DNA from: Bacteroidia bacterium
GTDB lineage: Bacteria > Bacteroidota > Bacteroidia > Bacteroidales > UBA12481
Reading direction: 5' to 3'
Assembly (NCBI GenBank): GCA_026391235.1
Contig: JAPLDV010000642.1
Coordinates: 1-5,934, forward strand
DNA length: 5,934 bases
The notes under the pieces were generated by a model that saw only the letters and a program-made list of their open reading frames with translations, had not been told where the DNA came from and ran no database searches. The translations under genes were made by a program, and so were the position numbers. Within the stretch, counting starts at the first letter, position 1; each line of letters begins with the position of its first letter. Of this stretch, positions 1-5,617 are shown piece after piece.

Positions 1-395
1 GCTTTTCCGTTGAACACCAATCTCAATACACTCCACGGGATGCCTATCAGCGCTGCCTTGCAGGTTCGGTCATCCTTGATGTTCGTCCTGAAATCCTGTG
101 GTGTTACAAAGGGTTCAACGTCCCTGAAGTGCTGTATTGCCCTTGGCGGGATATTGAAAAATACATCGACCGGTTACCAGCTGAAAAGGAAATAATTGTA
201 GCCGATTCTTCAGGTAATCATTCACGAGCCGCTATTAAAATACTGATTGACGCAGGTTTTAGTAAAGTCGCCGGTTTGGCAGGTGGGATGGTGGAATGGG
301 AAAGGGATGGATTACCTCTCCAGCTCGATAACCAGGCCCGTTTATCTGGTTCCTGCATGTGTCAGCTGAAGTTCAGAGAATTAAAGAAACCATAG
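1..395 (+). CDS. Rhodanese-like domain protein, 5'-truncated by window edge, catalytic Cys missing
   Basis: The frame is open from base 3 to the TAG at 393-395 (130 visible residues); the start codon lies outside the window. The rhodanese fold is recognisable: an ILDVRPE strand near the beginning (the usual IDVR motif), the active-site loop region VADSSGNHSRAA, then AGFSKVAGLAGGMVEWERDGLPL, which matches the family's typical ending (L.GG...W...G.P). Active rhodaneses carry Cys at the first loop position (C-x-x-G-x-R-S). Here that codon, 204-206, is GAT (Asp), and the loop Arg is His. Sulfur transfer through this residue is therefore unlikely, and a binding or regulatory role is more plausible (inference). 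A short tail after the domain carries a CMC motif (354-362), which could be an alternative thiol site or metal ligand. It sits 24 bases before the ProC-like gene on the same strand, probably in one operon. Confidence 0.85.
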   Translation, partial: FSVEHQSQYTPRDAYQRCLAGSVILDVRPEILWCYKGFNVPEVLYCPWRDIEKYIDRLPAEKEIIVADSSGNHSRAAIKILIDAGFSKVAGLAGGMVEWERDGLPLQLDNQARLSGSCMCQLKFRELKKP

Positions 396-419
396 TATTG
401 TGTTTATAAACTATTTACC

Positions 420-1205
420 ATGAATACCAATGATTTAGGATTTATCGGCGGTGGCCGTATTACCAAAATATTTCTGCAGGCATTTACATGCAAAGAGCAG
501 AGATTAGACAATGTCGTAGTTTATGATACCAATATGGAAGTTCTGGTCCGGTTGAAAAAGCTTTATCCGGATATCCGGATTTCAGAGTCGGTGCATGAGG
601 CAGCACGGAAATCAACTGTTTTCATTGCCCTGCACCCCCCGGTAATCATGGAAACACTTGATAAGATTGCCGGTGATATAATAGAGGATGCCATTGTGGT
701 TTCCCTTGCCCCTAAAATCACAATGGAAAAGATCGCATCGAAATTAGGAACCCGGAACATTGCCCGGATGATTCCCAATGCAACTTCATACATTAATCAA
801 GGATACAACCCCATTAGCTTTTCCGGAGATTTCAATCCAACTGGGAAAGTTAACCTGTTAAACAATCTGAAATTATTGGGGCACACCTTTGAAGTCAGCG
901 AGAGTAAGCTTGAAGGATATGCTATAATTTCCGCCATGCTGCCCACTTATTTCTGGTTCCAATGGAAAGAGCTGGGTCAACTCGGAGTCAAAATGGGTTT
1001 GTCAGAGGATGAAAGCAAGGAATCCGTGCAACGTACCCTGATAGCTGCCATCAACCTGATGTTTGAATCCGGACTTTCCCCGGAAAAGGTTATTGACCTC
1101 ATTCCGGTAAAACCCATAGCGGATCATGAATCGCAGATCGTTGAAATTTACCGGGAGAAACTTGTAGCGCTTTTTGAGAAAATCAAGCCAAACCAGGTCG
1201 GTTAA
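420..1205 (+). CDS. ProC-fold NAD(P)-binding oxidoreductase (pyrroline-5-carboxylate reductase-like)
   Basis: The product has 261 residues, close to the size of ProC (about 270). The N-terminal Rossmann motif GFIGGGRIT (residues 7-15) resembles GFIGxGxMG of P5C reductases and F420-dependent NADP oxidoreductases. Further matches are FIALHPPVIMETL, where ProC has a VKP segment, and IARMIPNATSYINQGYNP, equivalent to the ProC R.MPN....G segment. The helical C-terminal region (LGVKMGLSEDES and onward) looks like the ProC dimerisation domain. The SPGGTT motif that helps bind pyrroline carboxylate is absent; the corresponding region reads IPVKPIADHESQ. The Lys of VKP is His, and the third glycine of the nucleotide motif is Thr. 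I therefore infer a cytoplasmic NAD(P)-dependent reductase of unknown substrate rather than proline biosynthesis. No Shine-Dalgarno sequence precedes the ATG; the leader is AT-rich, as is usual in Bacteroidota. Confidence 0.85.
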   Translation: MNTNDLGFIGGGRITKIFLQAFTCKEQRLDNVVVYDTNMEVLVRLKKLYPDIRISESVHEAARKSTVFIALHPPVIMETLDKIAGDIIEDAIVVSLAPKITMEKIASKLGTRNIARMIPNATSYINQGYNPISFSGDFNPTGKVNLLNNLKLLGHTFEVSESKLEGYAIISAMLPTYFWFQWKELGQLGVKMGLSEDESKESVQRTLIAAINLMFESGLSPEKVIDLIPVKPIADHESQIVEIYREKLVALFEKIKPNQVG

Positions 1206-1210
1206 GGATA

Positions 1211-1234
1211 CGCCGGAACAAAATTCAGCCGGCG
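1211..1234 (+). terminator. Possible hairpin after the ProC-like gene
   Basis: CGCCGG (1211-1216) and CCGGCG (1229-1234) can pair as a 6-bp GC stem with a 12-base loop, starting 6 bases after the stop codon. The right arm also belongs to a 10-bp palindrome, CCGGCGCCGG (1229-1238). There is no T-run downstream, so an intrinsic terminator is only a weak suggestion. The placement fits a transcript end between this gene and the separately promoted osmC. Confidence 0.25.
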
Positions 1235-1307
1235 CCGGTCAGTCCTGCCAGTCCATTCTGTTTTCAAATGCAACCGGTCAGCGGTGCTCAACTTTCTTTC
1301 CGTAAAA

Positions 1308-1337
1308 TTGTTAATGACCTGTATAATTTATATCTTG
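1308..1337 (+). promoter_or_regulatory. Bacteroidota-type promoter for osmC
   Basis: TTG at 1308-1310 (within AATTG) and TATCTTG at 1331-1337 are 20 bases apart. This resembles the Bacteroidota consensus TTTG-N19-21-TAnnTTTG, with one T missing in the -7 box. The -7 box ends 28 bases before the osmC ATG, which gives a short leader of about 20 bases. The extended box TATCTTGTA resembles TAACTTGTA found before the gene at 3982. The remainder of the 160-base gap shows nothing else I can name. Confidence 0.45.
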
Positions 1338-1365
1338 TAAAACAATAACCAAACAACAATTAACT

Positions 1366-1779
1366 ATGTTACGTACAGCAAAAGCACACTGGTCAGGTAC
1401 TTTGAAAGAAGGTAAAGGAACATTGACTACGCAAAGCGGAGTCCTGGAAAACACAAAATACAGTTTCACAACGCGCTTTGAAGGCGAAAAGGGCACTAAC
1501 CCCGAGGAGCTTATCGGAGCTGCCAATGCCGGATGCTTTACCATGTGGGTGGCTTCGCTTTTAAGCCAAAAGGGCTTAATTCCCACCTCCCTGGATACGG
1601 AAGCCACCGTAACACTGGAAGGTACCACCATTACCGCGATTCATTTATCTATAACCGGTTCGGTACCGGGCATTAATGCGGAAGATTTTAAGGCTGTTAC
1701 GAAGGAAGCGGAGAAAGATTGCATCATTTCCAAAGCCTTAAATGTCCCAATTACCTCTGAAGCTCATCTGGTGGGTTAA
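1366..1779 (+). CDS. osmC: OsmC family peroxiredoxin (organic hydroperoxide reductase)
   Basis: The product has 137 residues and aligns along its length with E. coli OsmC (143 residues). Shared blocks include AHWSGTLKEGKGTL (residues 7-20), FEGEKGTNPEELIGAA (38-53) and the first catalytic Cys in NAGCFTM (Cys57). The second is Cys119 in EKDCIISKAL. Arg37 and Glu48, expected to position the peroxidatic Cys, are present. The family reduces organic and inorganic peroxides through a disulfide between these two Cys residues, in the cytoplasm, and is commonly induced by osmotic or oxidative stress. The length difference from the E. coli protein is mainly a shorter loop after residue 85. The ATG at 1366 is supported by the alignment start and an A-rich leader. 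The gene is convergent with the Cache lipoprotein gene, with 31 bases between the stops. Confidence 0.95.
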   Translation: MLRTAKAHWSGTLKEGKGTLTTQSGVLENTKYSFTTRFEGEKGTNPEELIGAANAGCFTMWVASLLSQKGLIPTSLDTEATVTLEGTTITAIHLSITGSVPGINAEDFKAVTKEAEKDCIISKALNVPITSEAHLVG

Positions 1780-1810
1780 GGAAAGCCCGGAGGGAATCAA
1801 TCCCGGATGA

Positions 1811-2788
1811 TCACTGGTTGTTAAGGTAAACCCCGCTGCCGATCAGATAATCCTGACCGGGGATCTGTTCTGTATAGGCTTTCTTCATGACCTCCCGGTT
1901 GAGGCTGTAGTTCATCCAGTAATACTCCACATAACCGCCGCCTTTCTTCGCTGCATCGATCAGCTCCCGCACAAGGTAGGTGCCCTTTGAATCCTTCAGG
2001 TCATATTCATAGGTGCCCTGTATTTTGGGTGCGGGTGGCTGAACAACGTTGTAGCCCCTGAAGTCGATCACGTAAAAGTACCCGCTCATGTCGTCGAAGA
2101 ACCGGATGTTCCGGAGAAAGGAGCGCATGAGTTCCACTCCGTGCAGGGAGTCGCCGGTATGTTTTTCAAGGACCGCCCCAAGGCCCAGGGCCATGGCCCT
2201 TACCGCGTTTTTAACCGCAAATTTGCTGACTTCCGAAGGCGCGATCAATGCCTGACCATCTATATGATAAAAACTTGATCCGGCATACCAGTCCATCTCA
2301 GGGATCAGCTTTACAAAGCCTGTTTTGTTTCCCACCACCTGGGTGACCGGATTGGTGTAGCGGTATTCCAGGAAACCAAAACCGGTATAGGTTGCCAGAC
2401 TGATCATGTCCCTCACGATCTTTCGTCCATCCACATCCACCTGGTCAATGGTAAGGGTTCCCTCCAGTCCGGGCTGGCTAGGATGAGCTACATTATAGCC
2501 ACCGAGCGTTTCGATGAAAACAAAACCGGTACGGTCGTTAAAAAAGAATGCCTCGTGGGTAAAATCCCTCGTCAGTTCTACCAGTCCAAGACTATCAGTC
2601 ACCTTTTCGGCTGCCCAGGTGTTGATGCCGGTGCCAACCCCGGTACAAATGACCTGTACGGCATTCTTGTATGCATCGTTCTGCGTATAAAGAGCTGATT
2701 CAGGATCTTTCGAACAACCCGGGCATGCCAGGACAAACAGGACGAAAACGGCTGGCGGGCAGGATAAAAAATGATTGAATTTTTTCAT
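1811..2788 (-). CDS. Lipoprotein with two tandem Cache (sCache_2-like) sensory domains
   Basis: The product has 325 residues. It starts with a short basic segment and a hydrophobic stretch ending in VLAC (19-22) and CPGC (22-25), so lipidation is likely at Cys22 or Cys25, giving a membrane-anchored periplasmic or surface protein. Two repeats of a Cache-type pattern follow. Repeat 1 (about 70-180) has TGFVFIETLGGYNVAHP, GLEG, GFGFLEYRY and DWYAGSSFYHIDG. Repeat 2 (about 218-325) has SGYFYVIDFRGYNVVQP, KIQG, GGYVEYYW and DYLIGSGVYLNN. The second ends at the very C-terminus. Cache domains bind small ligands, usually as the extracellular part of chemoreceptors or histidine kinases. Here there is no transmembrane output region, so the protein probably presents or senses a ligand together with a partner (inference). 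Upstream on the same strand lies a remnant of a solute-binding protein gene. I see no promoter of its own immediately upstream; the start is chosen for the lipoprotein signal. Confidence 0.8.
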   Translation of the reverse strand: MKKFNHFLSCPPAVFVLFVLACPGCSKDPESALYTQNDAYKNAVQVICTGVGTGINTWAAEKVTDSLGLVELTRDFTHEAFFFNDRTGFVFIETLGGYNVAHPSQPGLEGTLTIDQVDVDGRKIVRDMISLATYTGFGFLEYRYTNPVTQVVGNKTGFVKLIPEMDWYAGSSFYHIDGQALIAPSEVSKFAVKNAVRAMALGLGAVLEKHTGDSLHGVELMRSFLRNIRFFDDMSGYFYVIDFRGYNVVQPPAPKIQGTYEYDLKDSKGTYLVRELIDAAKKGGGYVEYYWMNYSLNREVMKKAYTEQIPGQDYLIGSGVYLNNQ

Positions 2789-3092
2789 ATTGTATATAAT
2801 CAGGGTTTTCCTTTAAAATCCGATGATGTTCGCCGGCATGGTCAGGGAATGTCGTCCACGATTCCTGAATAAAGTTCACTTTGATACCTATCTCACTTTC
2901 ATATTTATCGCAGATTTGCTGCAAATAATCCGCCGGAGGGCATTTCGCCCAGGCGATGTATAATTCCGTGACTCCGGTCTTGTTTGACGGTTTAAGTTTG
3001 CCTGCCGCTGAAGCTGTTGTACAGGTTAACGAAACAATTGTATTACAGAAAAAAACAGTGCCTAAAAAGGTCAATAGTTTTCTATACGACAT
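2700..3092 (-). pseudogene. 5' remnant of an ABC transporter solute-binding protein gene
   Basis: From the ATG at 3092 the frame encodes a signal peptide (MSYRKLLTFLG and a hydrophobic core, with probable cleavage around ASA-A at residues 27-30). It then reads ELYIAWAKCPPADYLQQICD and IGIKVNFIQESWTTF, typical of the mature N-terminus of family 1 extracellular solute-binding proteins (IAW..PADYL.....E..TGIKV). Those proteins usually have 400 or more residues. Here recognisable similarity stops near residue 84 (about 2841). The frame then runs through the leader of the downstream lipoprotein gene and out of frame into it, stopping at 2700. More than three quarters of the gene is missing. The most likely event is a deletion that joined the SBP 5' end to the lipoprotein leader. 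The same-strand order suggests the pair may have been an operon (inference). An in-frame start 13 codons further upstream (3131) is less likely, because the signal peptide begins at 3092. Confidence 0.7.
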
Positions 3093-3183
3093 AGTATTAA
3101 GTTGTTGTAATGATTGGGCTTTGTCGGACAACGATTCTTGTTTTCCATTAAATCGGTCATTCCGGTTATTGATTAGCTCTGAT

Positions 3184-3191
3184 CAAAGATA
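3184..3191 (-). promoter_or_regulatory. Possible -7 box upstream of the solute-binding protein remnant
   Basis: Read on the minus strand this is TATCTTTG, an exact match to TAnnTTTG. It lies about 90 bases before the ATG at 3092. No TTTG is seen 19-21 bases further upstream, where sequence near the truncated TPR gene begins, so the -33 half may have been lost at that junction or the match may be chance. Confidence 0.3.
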
Positions 3192-3219
3192 TTGGATATT
3201 TATATACTCCGGACTGATC

Positions 3220-3768
3220 ATGTGGGCGGCGAGTTATTATGTACTCGGTGAGGCTTATCATCAAACCGGCCAGTATAAAAAGGAAAAGATGATTTATAAA
3301 AAAGCACAAAAAGTTTTTCCTGGTGATCCCGATCTGATCTACAGTCAGGCTATCTTGTCATTAAGTCAGGGAGATACGGCTGGGGCAAACCGGTTTATTG
3401 AGAAATACAAATCCAACTGTAAAGATAACTTATTGCCTGATTCAGAGATAAATAGATTTATCGCTTCAATTTATTCCAAGGCTGGCATTCTGGATAAAGC
3501 TGACGGGTATTATCGGAAAGCGCTGTTTTTGGAACCTGAAAGCCCGGCGAGACATAATGATCTGGCTTATTTCCTGATTGATAATAATCGGAACATCATC
3601 GAAGGAATGGAACTCGTTAATAAAGCACTGGAATCAAGTCCTGATTCTTACATTTTTTTAGAGACAAAGGGATGGGGACTGTTTAAGCAGGGAAAAATCA
3701 GGGAAGCATATGAAATCCTGCAAAAGAGCTGGGCTTTGAGATTGAAAAACGGGGCGGTGTCTCAGTGA
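3220..3768 (+). pseudogene. C-terminal fragment of a tetratricopeptide repeat protein
   Basis: From the ATG at 3220 the frame gives 182 residues made almost wholly of TPR-type helical repeats. The units are about residues 3-36 (YYVLGEAYHQTGQYKKEK), 37-69, 76-109 (FIASIYSKAGILDKADGYYR), 110-143 (LAYFLIDNNRNIIEGMELV) and 144-177 (GWGLFKQGKIREAYEILQKS). From memory, these repeats match the C-terminal part of large Bacteroidota TPR proteins, in which the equivalent of this MW is internal. The Met at 3220 is therefore probably not a true start and the N-terminal part is lost. No signal peptide or other domain precedes it; the in-frame codons upstream to 2956 lie opposite the solute-binding protein remnant and look non-coding. 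The end (LRLKNGAVSQ) also appears early compared with such proteins, which continue with another short helical segment. A short expressed TPR adaptor cannot be excluded. Confidence 0.65.
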
Positions 3769-3981
3769 GGGTACGGGTACCAGGAGGTTCCACTGGTTAA
3801 GCAGCCTATTCGACAGCCATCCTTTTACAGTGGTATTCTCAGAACAGAACCATATCTGACTCCTCAATGGAGCCCTATTATCTGCCATTTTGTTATTTCG
3901 ATGAATATTTGTAACTTGTATAGTTCAATGAATTAAGCTTTTATTCAGGGTTTTATTAATAGATAGAAAGGAATCCGAAGT
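3769..3981. other. Intergenic region between TPR fragment and amidohydrolase pseudogene
   Basis: No coding region is supported in these 213 bases. A weak inverted repeat, ACCAG (3779-3783) with CTGGT (3793-3797), lies just after the TPR stop. A promoter-like pair is found at 3889-3918. The rest shows no recognisable signal. Confidence 0.5.
3889..3918 (+). promoter_or_regulatory. Bacteroidota-type promoter before the amidohydrolase pseudogene
   Basis: TTTG (3889-3892) and TAACTTG (3912-3918) are separated by 19 bases, close to TTTG-N19-21-TAnnTTTG. The distance from the -7 box to the ATG at 3982 is 63 bases. The extended box TAACTTGTA differs in only one base from TATCTTGTA before osmC. This suggests that the native promoter of the broken gene has survived. 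Confidence 0.45.
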
Positions 3982-4070
3982 ATGAAAAAACTGCTTTTTG
4001 TTGTTGCATTGACAGTGCTGTGGCTTTTTCCCCCGATTGTTTCAGCATTGGGGAGCAATGATGCCGACCT

Positions 4071-4080
4071 TATTTTGATC
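4071..4080 (+). other. Probable deletion junction with 10-base microhomology
   Basis: TATTTTGATC is read in frame 1 as part of DLILI, the end of the amidohydrolase N-terminal strand. In frame 3 it is the start of YFDQ, the beginning of the C-terminal half. Both readings match what the family has at those two distant places. The simplest explanation is recombination between two copies of this short sequence, removing about 0.9 kb and shifting the frame. Confidence 0.55.
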
Positions 4081-4903
4081 AGGAAACACTTAACCGGATG
4101 ATAGCAACGCTCCACAACACCGGGCTTCAGGTTGCTGTTCATGTTTCGGGCGACAGGGGCATCGACATGACGCTCACTGCATTTGAGGAGGCGATGAAAA
4201 ATAATCCCCGCAATGATCCCCGCCACCGGATTGAACACGGGCTTTTCCCGACAGACAGCGCACTTCAGCGGATGAAAACCTCGAAAATCATTCTGTCCAC
4301 TCAACCTCAATGGATTGCCTGGCATGGGGATTCCTATAAAGAGGTTACAAATGCCCAAACCATGAATCTTCTCCTGCCCCTGAAAAAAATGCTTGGAATG
4401 GGCATCCCTATTGCTTTCGGATGTGATGTACCGGCTTCATTATATCAGGAGCCCAGATATGCCTTCATCGGAGCTGTTCTGCGCCGGACAGTCAGCGGGG
4501 TAACCTTAAACAATGACCAACGCCTCACCATGCCGGAAGCTTTAAGGATTCATACCATGGGATCGGCTTATGCAAGTTTTTCAGAGTCAATGACCGGATC
4601 ACTTGAACCCGGAAAATTCGCCGACCTGGTGGTCTGGTCAAATGACCTGTACGCCACCCTGACACCCGCTGAAATTTCAAACCTGAAATCGGAAATGACC
4701 ATAGTCAATGGTGAGGTACAATATGATTCAGGCATTTTGCAAGTTACAACCAATACGGAAAATTATGGTTTCAACCTGATGCAGAATTGCCCGAACCCGT
4801 TCAGTACCCAAACGCGGATCGATTACCAGCTTCCGGAAGAATCGCAGGTGCTCCTGAAGGTTTACAACCTCATGGGGCAGGAAATCGAAACCCTGGTGGC
4901 CGT

Positions 4904-5087
4904 GATCATTCTTCTGTCGGCAGGTTCCATCAGTGAGTTTTTTCATGTTTCGCAGTACTGGAATCCGGTTTATGTTTGGGATGTTAGGGCAGCCTTTGAC
5001 TTCCTTCACAATCCATTGCAGGTGTATTTTTGGGTGCGCGAAAAAACAAAGAGCAGTTCAGAAGTAGACCTGATTTATCAATTCTGA
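4904..5087 (+). other. Unassigned segment replacing the end of the T9SS domain
   Basis: Directly after ETLVA the sorting domain should continue with a G..TV.W.......GVY.Y pattern to a C-terminal KK..L. Instead the open frame gives a hydrophobic VIILLSAG and an aromatic-rich tail (YWNPVYVWDV) up to the TGA at 5085-5087. I recognise nothing in it. The opposite strand is also open here, but I have no support for a gene. It is probably foreign or rearranged sequence joined at about 4903. Confidence 0.5.
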
Positions 5088-5113
5088 TTCTAAACTTTGT
5101 TGAGGCTACTTTG
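5083..5113 (+). promoter_or_regulatory. Weak promoter candidate for the SnoaL-like gene
   Basis: TCTG (5083-5086, within TTCTG) and TACTTTG (5107-5113) are 20 bases apart. Both boxes are imperfect relative to TTTG and TAnnTTTG. The -7 box ends 27 bases before the ATG, almost the same as for osmC, which supports the assignment. Confidence 0.35.
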
Positions 5114-5118
5114 TTAGG
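5094..5118 (+). repeat. Short imperfect direct repeat in the SnoaL-like gene leader
   Basis: ACTTTGTTGAGG (5094-5105) is followed after two bases by ACTTTGTTAGG (5108-5118), identical apart from one missing G. The second copy overlaps the proposed -7 box, so it could be a small local duplication or a paired regulator site. It may equally be chance. Confidence 0.45.
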
Positions 5119-5140
5119 TTATAAAAATATTAACATAATC

Positions 5141-5617
5141 ATGAAAAAGAAATTCTTACTTCCGGCAGCCTTAGTGATCTTATTTTCGCTAATGTTTAAT
5201 TCTTTAACCGCACAAACAACCTCCGGAACGGTTAAAAATGAAATTATGGAGGCATTGAAACTATGGAATGCAGCTACTAAAGCTGCAAATACAAACCAGC
5301 TGATGTCCCTGTATGACAATTCTGAAAATATAATGTTAGTGGGTTCTGACAGTGCAGAAATTTGGAAAGGAAAAGATCAAATCAAAGGACATGTGACCGA
5401 AGTTTTTACTCATAGCAGTTTTTATTGGGAAATGGACAGAATTGACATCGATAACAATGGTGATACTGCATGGGCGGTTGTTGACGGATCAATGGTTATA
5501 AAAACCGATACAGGTGAAACTATGAAAACACCTTACCGTTTCGCCGAAATTTTTGTTAAACGAAACGGTACATGGAAATTGAGGATTTTTCATGGTTCAA
5601 TCCCAAAAGCAGGATAA
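5141..5617 (+). CDS. Secreted SnoaL/NTF2-like domain protein
   Basis: The product has 158 residues. The N-terminus MKKKFLLPAALVILFSLMFN followed by SLTAQ is a clear Sec signal peptide with cleavage near residue 24, so the protein is periplasmic or extracellular. The mature part matches the SnoaL_3/DUF4440-type NTF2-like fold: an N-terminal helix (IMEALKLWNAATKAANTNQL), then LYDNSENIMLVGSDSAEIWKGKDQIKGH, and the late strands GDTAWAVVDGSMVI, YRFAEIFVKRNGTWKL and RIFHGSIP. The fold forms a small cup that binds diverse ligands and sometimes catalyses isomerase-type reactions. Nothing in the neighbourhood identifies a substrate, so I assign no reaction. The ATG at 5141 is chosen for the signal peptide and the AT-rich leader; the in-frame extension upstream to 5030 is part of the rearranged segment. 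It is the only intact gene to the right of the Cache lipoprotein gene. Confidence 0.85.
   Translation: MKKKFLLPAALVILFSLMFNSLTAQTTSGTVKNEIMEALKLWNAATKAANTNQLMSLYDNSENIMLVGSDSAEIWKGKDQIKGHVTEVFTHSSFYWEMDRIDIDNNGDTAWAVVDGSMVIKTDTGETMKTPYRFAEIFVKRNGTWKLRIFHGSIPKAG

Larger units (their letters stand above)
3982..5087 (+). pseudogene. Amidohydrolase (YtcJ-like) with T9SS sorting domain, internally deleted and 3'-truncated
   Basis: The ATG at 3982 starts a clear signal peptide (MKKLLFVVALTVLWLF, cleavage near VSA) followed by NDADLILI, the usual first strand of amidohydrolase_3 proteins. That frame stops at 4099-4101. Another frame, open from 4062, resumes the family at YFDQETLNRMIATLH. It carries the later metal-site residues: His in VAVHVSGDRG (4140-4142), HRIEHG (4221-4238) and Asp in FGCDVP (4425-4427). 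GSLEPGKFADLVVW then closes the enzyme domain. The roughly 300 residues between these parts in full-length relatives (about 550 residues), including the N-terminal HxH metal ligands, are absent, so the enzyme should be inactive. After the enzyme comes a T9SS type A sorting domain (FNLMQNCPNPFS to QEIETLVA, about 4761-4903), which is itself cut. The last 60 or so codons do not resemble it. Translation from the ATG at 4098 would give 329 residues without an export signal. Confidence 0.8.

Noticed and set aside
10..195. Open frame overlapping the rhodanese-like gene
   Set aside because: It lies in a different frame over a clear rhodanese domain, has a TTG start, and shows no protein signature.
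2956..3219. N-terminal extension of the TPR frame
   Set aside because: It runs opposite the signal peptide and mature N-terminus of the solute-binding protein remnant. It has no TPR character and is open by chance.
3779..3797. Hairpin after the TPR fragment as a terminator
   Set aside because: The stem is only 5 bp and there is no T-run after it.
3945..4358. Minus-strand open frame opposite the amidohydrolase
   Set aside because: The plus strand carries clear amidohydrolase motifs here, so the minus-strand frame is a shadow.
4728..5009. Minus-strand open frame over the T9SS region
   Set aside because: Half of it is opposite a recognisable sorting domain and the rest matches nothing I know. 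It could be part of an inserted segment, but there is no support for a gene.
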